DNA of 64,000 nt from NCBI GenBank assembly GCA_963775575.1, contig CAVZJG010000002.1:1984001-2048000 (forward strand), read 5' to 3'. Source of the stretch: Roseiarcus sp963775575 (lineage in GTDB: Bacteria; Pseudomonadota; Alphaproteobacteria; Rhizobiales; Beijerinckiaceae). Shown piece by piece: positions 59,301 to 64,000 of the stretch; the stretch's first letter is position 1, and each line of letters opens with the position of its first letter. A program made the position numbers and the translations under genes. Under the pieces are notes generated by a model that was not told the origin of the DNA, did no database searches, and saw nothing but the letters and a program-made list of their open reading frames with translations.

Positions 59301-60170
59301 GTTTCCGACAGCGCGGCCGATCTTCTCAATAGCGCCTATGCGGCGGGCCTCGCCGAGGCCACCAGCGTGACGCTGACGGGTTCGAACGCGGAAAACGCGG
59401 CGCAGGCGGAGGCGCTGGCGATTTTGAACGGCTTTGCGCTCGGCTCGGGGGCGAAGCTGGCGGTTTCCGATAGCGCGGCCGATCTCACCAACGCCGCCTA
59501 CGCGGCGGGCCTGGCCAAGGCGACCAGCGTGACGCTGACAGGCGCCGCCAACGTCGTGAGCGCGGCCGAGGCCGCCGAGCTTGCGGGCCTGAAGGGCTTT
59601 GCGCTCGGCGCGGGGGCGAGCCTGGCGGTCGACGACAGCGCTGCGGACGTGGCGACCTATCAGTCGCCATTGAAGAAGCTCGCGGCGGCCGGCGATCTCG
59701 CCTGGATCGAGCAACTCAACACCAACGGCTCGACGACGACGCAGTTCTATGCGGCCAAGTCGCTGGCTTATACGGAAGTCGCCGAGACCGACGGCGCGAT
59801 TGCCTTCACCGCGGCCAAGAGCGGGGTGACGATCACGGCGACGAGCGCAGGCGACGAGACGTTCACCGGCGCGGCGGCCGGCGGCGACACCTTCGCGTTC
59901 TATCCCGGCTTCGGCGCCGACTCCGTGACCAACTTCGCCGCTGTCGGACCGAGCCACAACGTCCTGGAGTTCAGCGTCTCGTGCTTCACTGGTATGACCA
60001 GCAATATGACGCAGGCGGCGGACTTATTGGCGCTGCTCGCCGACACGGCGAATTTGGCCGGGGGCGGCGGCGCGATGATCACCGACTCCAAGGGCGACAC
60101 GTTGACGCTGGACGGCCTCACGAAGGCGACCCTCTTGTCCGCCAACGCGGGGGATTTCAAGTTCACGTAG
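56250..60170 (+). CDS. Repeat-rich exoprotein, main part: trypsin-like protease domain, beta-solenoid, Ig-like domain, eight 54-residue repeats
   Basis: The frame continues from 55136 if one base is removed near 56284, giving a protein of 1,677 residues. Domains in order: an S1 protease of about 230 residues with His in NTIVTAAHVVAG, Asp in ANDFAVINVD and Ser in YSGNSGGPLW; a solenoid with GG-repeats (TIYAGGREVVNSGGADLG, SGATVDSGGSQTLDSGG) and a second PTNVISGFAIGDVIDL module; a bacterial Ig-like domain (TLAITSKGGLTNQTAQTI...); eight repeats of SVTLTG...AADLLNSAYAAGLA; and a C-terminal domain GDTFAFYPGFGADSVTNF ... TLSANAGDF-like end typical of type I-secreted alphaproteobacterial proteins. 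Likely a surface or secreted protease/adhesin. Confidence 0.82.
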   Translation: MRSSRTASPTICQLPLSQNFSGGFELSADKARTGTDVTIVPNNEGSGISSAPVTGYSTAVNPYDCVCYITTIVNGVPHKATGFIVGPNTIVTAAHVVAGVPVDGSFSTGSIMVYPGDSTDTSGASVAGTYYIESANPTGTPNDTANDFAVINVDTNLASTLGISEFFSLPTAAYSGGTVNITGYPDPPNYPLGQVVQFNDIGTVTADSTSGGVLDEDHTSVSSVFHYSGNSGGPLWVDNGSTATAVGIVSSHSIDGTVAGLTGYDVQLTPADVATIDGWKSWIVTTAHTLNVAAGQAITGIEDLLGGVVNVAGSVVNTIVEGVLNILSGGKADPTTIYAGGREVVNSGGADLGALISGGEQDVFGSASGATVSTGSQVVEAGGSASGATVDSGGSQTLDSGGSAADLTMNGTATIDGGTLELLRGASGGGPITFAVAGGTLKIDGSVPTNVISGFAIGDVIDLAAVTFASSGTAQLTSGNVLEVVEGGSSYNLQLNPNASFAGEIFKLTTDGRTGTDVTFETAPTLAITSKGGLTNQTAQTISGTIDAADAGLTVSIYDGTTLLGTATPAAGGSWSASVTLLSTQGAQAITAQATDAAGLGTSSAVTYTLVGPSVTVAGLQTYASLINASAGFQVAVVDTAANVQAGLASLTAEASHITSITATGGLVSVSLATFTADKAALAKIVGGFAVADNAADLLASANAAALAKATSVTLTGTSNTVNAAQAEALAKLNGFTLGSGAKLTVADNAADLLNGAYAAGVALATAVTLTGASNTVSALQAQALTTLTGFALGSGAKLTVADSAADLLNSAYAAGLAIATGATLTGSNTETAALAEALTKLNGFALGAGAKLAVDDDATDLTNAAYSAGLAKAISVTLTGTSNSVSAAQAAALTKLKSFAVGSGATLTVSDSAASLLNKNNAAGLAKATSVTLRGANTETAAQAEALTKLKGFALGAGATLIVSDSAANLLASANAAGVKDATSVTLTGSNNETAAQAETLAKLNGFALGSGAKLTVSDSAADLLNSAYAAGLAEATSVTLTGSNAENAAQAEALAILNGFALGSGAKLAVSDSAADLTNAAYAAGLAKATSVTLTGAANVVSAAEAAELAGLKGFALGAGASLAVDDSAADVATYQSPLKKLAAAGDLAWIEQLNTNGSTTTQFYAAKSLAYTEVAETDGAIAFTAAKSGVTITATSAGDETFTGAAAGGDTFAFYPGFGADSVTNFAAVGPSHNVLEFSVSCFTGMTSNMTQAADLLALLADTANLAGGGGAMITDSKGDTLTLDGLTKATLLSANAGDFKFT
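58380..59660 (+). repeat. Eight tandem ~160-bp coding repeats in the exoprotein gene
   Basis: Each unit encodes about 54 residues with the pattern TSVTLTGxxNxxxAAQAEALxK followed by LxGFALGxGAKLxVxDxAAD and LxxxYAAGLAxA. DNA identity between units is high, so copy number may change by recombination. The preceding 58150-58379 holds a degenerate copy (AANVQAGLASLTAEA). Confidence 0.85.
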
Positions 60171-60299
60171 GCGAGCGCCGGGCGACGAGTTTTACGGGCA
60201 GGCCTCGGCGCGCGCGCCGGACGCAGGGTCGAGGCCTCATCCTTTCCATACGAAATTCGCCGAGCCGCTTGACGGCTCGGCGCCGCCTCGCCCCTCCCT

Positions 60300-61964
60300 T
60301 CACGCCGCCGCGACAAAATCCCCCGCCAGCGCCTTGGCGATCAGCGCGCGCGTCTCTTCGACGCCGTAGAGCGCGATGAACGAGCCGAAGCGAGGGCCGC
60401 GCTCCTCGCCGAGCAGCACCGCGTAGATCATGGCGAAGAACTCGTTGGAGACGCCGGGGCGCTCGGGCGTCGCGCCCTTGGCGCCCATGTCCTGATAGCG
60501 TGGGATCGGCCGCGCGATGTCGTAGAGCGCGTGCTGGATTTCTTCGCCGCTCGCCTCGCGGGAGAGCGTCGCCAGTTTCGCCGACATCGCTTGGAGCGCG
60601 CCGCGCTCGACTTCGTCGGCCAGGCGGTAGCGCTTCTTGGGCGCGACGAAGTCTTTGAAGTACGCGACGGCGTAATGGACGAGCCGGTCGATCCGGGGGT
60701 GGTTCTCCGGCGTCGCCGAGGGCGCGTAGCGGCGCAGGAAACCCCACAGCACCGCCGGGTTGTCGCTGTTGGCGACCGCGGCGAGGTTGAGCAGCATGGC
60801 GAAAGAGATCGCGGTTTGCGATTCGGCGCCGTGCGCGAGCTTTTCGGGCGCCGGCGGCGCGCCCGAGTGGACGTGCCAGACGGGATTGCCGAGCCGCTCC
60901 TTCCATTCCTGCTTGGGATAGGCGTCGAGAAAGCCGAGATAATCGTCGACGGTGCGCGGGATGACGTCGAAAGTCAGCCGCTTGGCGGCGGTCGGCTTCT
61001 GGAACATGAATAGCGACAGGCTCTCGGGCCCGGCGTAGGTCAGCCATTCGTCGATGGCGAGGCCGTTGCCCCGCGACTTGGAGATCTTCTGCCCCTTCTC
61101 GTCGAGGAACAATTCATAGGTGAAGCCGGCCGGCGGCTCGGCGCCGAGCGCGCGCGCGATTTGCGAGGAGAGCTTGACCGAATCGATCAGGTCCTTGCCC
61201 GCCATTTCGTAGTCGACGCCGAGCGCATGCCAGCGCATCGCCCAATCCGGTTTCCACTGCAGCTTGCAATGGCCGCCGGTGACCGGCGTCTCGAATTCCT
61301 CTTGGCTTTGCGGGTCGCGCCAGCGGATCGTGCCCTTTTCGGCGTCGAAGCCGAGGAGCGGCACTTGCATGACGACGCGGGTCAGCGGGTGAATCGGCAG
61401 GAACGGCGAGTAGGTCGCGGCGCGCTCCTCGCGCAGGCTGGGCAGCATGATCGCCTGCACCGCGTCGAAGCGCCGGAGCATGTGCAGCAGCGCGGCGTCG
61501 AAGCGGCCGGACTTGTAGTATTCGCTCGAGGAGGCGAATTCGTAGTCGAAGCCGAAGCCGTCGAGGAAGCGGCGCAGCCGCGCGTTGTTGTGGGCGGCGA
61601 AACTCTCGTATTCGCCGAAGGGATCGGGAACCTCGCTCAGCGGCTTGCCGAGGTGCCGTTCGACCATCGCGCGGTTGGGGATGTTGTCGGGCGTCTTGCG
61701 CAGGCCGTCCATGTCGTCGGAGAAGGCGATCAGGCGCGTCGCGATCTCGTCGTTGGTGAGGGCGCGAAAGGCGTGGCGCACCATGGTCGTGCGCGCGACT
61801 TCGCCGAAGGTGCCGATATGCGGCAGGCCCGAGGGGCCATAGCCGGTCTCGAACAGCACATGACGCTGCCCGGTGCGCTGCACGCGGGCGACGAGCTTGC
61901 GCGCTTCCTCGAAAGGCCACGCCTTGGAGACCTCGGCGGCCTCGCGCAGGGCTGCGTGCGACAT
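60300..61964 (-). CDS. lysK: Lysyl-tRNA synthetase, class I
   Basis: A 554-residue class I LysRS. The HIGH-type motif is GPSGLPHIGTFGE (~48) and the KMSKS-type motif KGQKISKSRGNGLAID (~290). It also has GYGPSG, ATRLIAFSDDMDGLRK, GGHCKLQWKPDWAMRW and a C-terminal anticodon-binding helical domain. The ATG at 61964 (GGAAAG upstream) gives MSHAALREAAE. Alphaproteobacteria commonly use this class I enzyme instead of class II LysS, which supports the taxonomic placement. Confidence 0.95.
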   Translation of the reverse strand: MSHAALREAAEVSKAWPFEEARKLVARVQRTGQRHVLFETGYGPSGLPHIGTFGEVARTTMVRHAFRALTNDEIATRLIAFSDDMDGLRKTPDNIPNRAMVERHLGKPLSEVPDPFGEYESFAAHNNARLRRFLDGFGFDYEFASSSEYYKSGRFDAALLHMLRRFDAVQAIMLPSLREERAATYSPFLPIHPLTRVVMQVPLLGFDAEKGTIRWRDPQSQEEFETPVTGGHCKLQWKPDWAMRWHALGVDYEMAGKDLIDSVKLSSQIARALGAEPPAGFTYELFLDEKGQKISKSRGNGLAIDEWLTYAGPESLSLFMFQKPTAAKRLTFDVIPRTVDDYLGFLDAYPKQEWKERLGNPVWHVHSGAPPAPEKLAHGAESQTAISFAMLLNLAAVANSDNPAVLWGFLRRYAPSATPENHPRIDRLVHYAVAYFKDFVAPKKRYRLADEVERGALQAMSAKLATLSREASGEEIQHALYDIARPIPRYQDMGAKGATPERPGVSNEFFAMIYAVLLGEERGPRFGSFIALYGVEETRALIAKALAGDFVAAA

Positions 61965-62386
61965 CCACTCTTTCCTTTGCCAATTCGGCGCGAAGCGGCC
62001 GCCCGAGGCGCGCACAGTAGAAAGGCGCAAGGCCGAGTCAACCGGCCGCGCGGCGTCGTGCAGGCCGGCTTCTGTCTAGGCTATGCGCTCGCGGCGCCCT
62101 GGGGCTGGCCGGCCGGCCTCGTCGGCGGCGCCGGCGCCTTTGCGGCGAGCGCCGCCGTGTTGCAGGCCGACGGGTTCGCGTGGGCGACGCTGTCGGCGCC
62201 GGCGCTCGGCGCGCTCGTCGTCACGCTCCGGCTGCCGCCGCTCGACTCTCATGGCGCTCGTCGTGCAATCCGCGACGCTGAGGCTGGCGCGCGGCGGAAA
62301 GAGGCGCCCGGCCGGGTGAACCCCGCGAAATGGAAATGGCCGGGACCAGCCCGGCCATTTCCCATCGTTCGATCGTCGCGGGGGCG
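61965..62386. other. Intergenic, possible remnant of a membrane-protein gene
   Basis: Between 62060 and 62250 the plus strand reads as a hydrophobic stretch (GFCLGYALAAPWGWPAGLVG ... ALGALVVTLRLPPLD) without a credible start codon. It may be the tail of a decayed membrane protein or chance. A GC-rich inverted repeat (GAAATGGC...GCCATTTC, 62326-62361) that could terminate the Spy-like gene lies at the right. Confidence 0.35.
62329..62361 (-). terminator. Hairpin downstream of the Spy-like gene
   Basis: AAATGGCCGGGACCAGCCCGGCCATTT contains GAAATGGCCGGG and CCCGGCCATTTC arms, about 12 bp, with a 5-base loop. It lies 30 bases after the stop of the gene at 62387 (read leftward). T-rich bases follow only weakly. 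Confidence 0.5.
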
Positions 62387-62905
62387 TCACTTGCCCTGGT
62401 CGGGGCCGCGATCGCGCCAATGACCCCACATGCCGCCCTCATGGGGCCGATGCTCTCTGATGGTCATCAGCAGCGGGCCGAAATGGCTCTTCTGCGTATC
62501 ATCGAGGCTGTCGTAGAGCGGCTTGGCCGCGGCGGAGATCGCCTTGAGGTCCGCCGAAGCCTTGGCCAGGCGGTCGGCCATCATGTTCATGTGCTCGATC
62601 GGGGAGGGGCGCTCGGCGCCGCGCATCGCCTCGCGCATCGCGCGCATCTCTTCCATTCGCGCCTTGGCGGCGTCGCGCACCGCCGCTTCGAACGGCGCCC
62701 AATTCTTCTCCTGCTCGGGCGTGAGCTTCAGCGCCGCCTTCATGCCGGCCAGACGCGCGTCGAGCATGAAGGCGCGCGCTTCCGCCCGATCCTGCATTTG
62801 GCCCGCCGCGGGCGACGCGTCGCCCGGCGCGGCGGCGGCGCCGAGCGCAAACACCGAGCCCGCCAGCGCCGCCGCGGCGAGAGAAGCGACAATCAGCTTT
62901 TTCAT
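62387..62905 (-). CDS. Spy/CpxP-like LTxxQ periplasmic protein
   Basis: A 172-residue exported protein. The signal peptide MKKLIVASLAAAALAGSVFA is followed by an all-helical region with the LTxxQ motif LKLTPEQEKNWAPF (~61) and a second copy LDDTQKSHFGPLL (~143). Met- and His-rich segments (MEEMRAMREAM, EHMNMMADR, HRPHEGGMWGHW) could bind metal. Relatives sense envelope stress or metals, or act as periplasmic chaperones. No cognate regulator is adjacent. Confidence 0.85.
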   Translation of the reverse strand: MKKLIVASLAAAALAGSVFALGAAAAPGDASPAAGQMQDRAEARAFMLDARLAGMKAALKLTPEQEKNWAPFEAAVRDAAKARMEEMRAMREAMRGAERPSPIEHMNMMADRLAKASADLKAISAAAKPLYDSLDDTQKSHFGPLLMTIREHRPHEGGMWGHWRDRGPDQGK

Positions 62906-63083
62906 CGGAACGCCTTTCCGGTTGGAATCCACGGCGCGAGGCTGTACCGTGGCGACATTACTTTCAAGTTACATCCGCGTAACGACTTTCCAGCAACGTC
63001 CGCGTGACGAAGCGGCGAACCGACAGCGCCATTGACGCGGGCCCGCGCATCCCCCAATGGTCGGCCCGCGAGGAGAAACAGCG

Positions 63084-63860
63084 ATGGGCGAGAGCGGCGT
63101 GATCGGCAAATTGGCTCGGGGCCTGGCGGGCGGGAGCGGCGTCGTCAGCGCCTGGGTCACCGTCGACGACGCTGCAGTCGCCGAGGCGCTGGCGCGCGAA
63201 GCCTTCGACGCGGTCACGCTCGACATGCAGCACGGCGGCGTCGATTTCGTCGGCGCGTCGCGCGCGATCCTTGCCGTCGCGCTGGCGGGAAAGCCGACCA
63301 TCGTGCGGATCGCCGTCGACGATTTCACCTCGGCGAGCCGGCTCGTCGACGCCGGCGCGGCGGCGGTCATCGCGCCGATGATCAACGGCGCGGACGACGC
63401 GCGGCGATTCGCCGAATTCATAAAATTCCCGCCGCTGGGGCGGCGCTCGTGGGGGCCGCGCGCGGCGCTCGGGCTCAGCGGCTTGATCGGCCCCGCCTAT
63501 CTCCACAGCGCCAACGCGATGACGCTGGCGATCGCGATGATCGAGACGCGCGAGGCGCTGAGCGCCCTCGACGAAATTTTAGGCGCGCCGGGGATCGACG
63601 GCGTGTTCGTCGGGCCGTTCGATCTTTCGATCGCGCTCAGCAGCGGCTCGATCGTCGATTCCGACGGCGCCGAAGTCGAGGCCGCGCTGTCGCGGATCGT
63701 CGAACGCGCCCGCGCGCACGGCAAGTTCGCCGGGCTCTTCTGCTCCGACGGCGCGCGCGCCAAGGCGGCGCTCGCGCGCGGTTTTTCCTTGTGCTCGGCG
63801 GGGAGCGACCTGACGCTGCTGCGCGCGGCGGCGCGTCTCGAACTCGCCGCGGCGCGCTGA
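63084..63860 (+). CDS. HpcH/HpaI-family aldolase
   Basis: A 258-residue class II, metal-dependent aldolase of the HpcH/HpaI (TIM-barrel) family. Signatures are AFDAVTLDMQHGGVDF (His base ~55), GKPTIVRIAVDDF (Arg ~75), VDAGAAAVIAPMINGADDAR, AIAMIETREALSALDEIL (metal Glu ~150) and IDGVFVGPFDLSIALS (Asp ~176). It cleaves or forms 2-keto-3-deoxy or 4-hydroxy-2-ketoacids to pyruvate plus aldehyde. ATG 63084 follows GAGGAGAAACAGC; the upstream in-frame codons to 63057 are less likely. Confidence 0.88.
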   Translation: MGESGVIGKLARGLAGGSGVVSAWVTVDDAAVAEALAREAFDAVTLDMQHGGVDFVGASRAILAVALAGKPTIVRIAVDDFTSASRLVDAGAAAVIAPMINGADDARRFAEFIKFPPLGRRSWGPRAALGLSGLIGPAYLHSANAMTLAIAMIETREALSALDEILGAPGIDGVFVGPFDLSIALSSGSIVDSDGAEVEAALSRIVERARAHGKFAGLFCSDGARAKAALARGFSLCSAGSDLTLLRAAARLELAAAR

Positions 63861-64000
63861 ACCTCGGCGGCGCGCGGCCGAACCGTCGATTTTCACGCCG
63901 AAGCGAAGCGCGAATCGGCAAACCCGCTTGCCGAGCCGGCGGCCGCAGCGCATGATCGCCGCCTCGGCCGGCGAGGAGGCCGCGCGCGGCGGGTTGCAGC

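Noticed and set aside
63861..64000. A minus-strand gene entering from the right edge
   Set aside because: Only ~140 bases are available and no frame shows a recognisable protein end.

Overview
The window is GC-rich DNA from an alphaproteobacterium, most likely of the order Hyphomicrobiales (Rhizobiales). The reasons are class I lysyl-tRNA synthetase, a 6S RNA just upstream of the 5-formyltetrahydrofolate cyclo-ligase gene, an OlsB-type ornithine acyltransferase, and dense overlapping GC-rich operons. The genus cannot be named from the sequence alone. There is no rRNA, CRISPR array, prophage or replication origin; one tRNA gene (Arg, CCG) and one 6S RNA are present.

Layout. 1-7.4 kb: the 5' end of rsmE, then a mobile-element graveyard with IS3 and IS1182 remnants, a single-ORF IS66-type element, an intact IS3 element, miniature elements and AT-rich tracts, and two short-chain dehydrogenases. 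7.4-13.6 kb: a sugar locus with a GH43 xylosidase/arabinosidase, an ABC importer (binding protein and two permeases) and a convergent ATPase. 13.8-31.8 kb: a long one-direction catabolic cluster. It holds FdrA/AllF, AllG (DUF1116) and AllH (DUF2877)-type carbamoyltransferase subunits, carbamate kinase, a cyclase-family hydrolase, a thiolase with a DUF35 partner, a GNAT-like protein, an NCS2 nucleobase permease, a frameshifted GntR regulator, a three-subunit molybdenum hydroxylase, and its maturation operon (CDGSH protein, split XdhC, molybdopterin-binding protein, MocA). The inferred logic is import of an N-heterocycle, hydroxylation, ring opening, phosphorolysis of a carbamoylated intermediate to carbamoyl phosphate, and ATP recovery by carbamate kinase.

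32-37 kb: nested insertions. An IS66 element sits inside an ISAs1-family element, which itself sits in a TTACGG-repeat tract; further miniature elements and a second IS3 copy follow. 37-44.3 kb: tRNA-Arg, OlsB-like acyltransferase, hybrid histidine kinase, and an Eco29kI-type restriction-modification cassette (DUF6471, vsr, m5C methyltransferase, GIY-YIG endonuclease) lying between a 74-bp comM fragment and a damaged comM gene. 44.6-46 kb: a third IS3 copy.

46-64 kb: mostly housekeeping and stress genes. They are an exported isoaspartyl methyltransferase, dienelactone hydrolase, glycerol kinase, phosphoglycolate phosphatase, a YmdB-like phosphoesterase, 5-FTHF cyclo-ligase, 6S RNA, a TacA-TacT toxin-antitoxin pair, class I LysRS, a Spy-like protein and an HpcH/HpaI aldolase. 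Among them is a very large repeat-rich exoprotein carrying a trypsin-like protease domain, interrupted by a single-base frameshift.

Five protein genes (1.0-1.4 kb, gntR, OlsB-like, comM, exoprotein) are out of frame. Four need only one base to restore the frame, so sequencing or assembly error must be weighed against real decay. Coordinates of start codons are judged from Shine-Dalgarno motifs, overlaps and family resemblance; no alignments were run.
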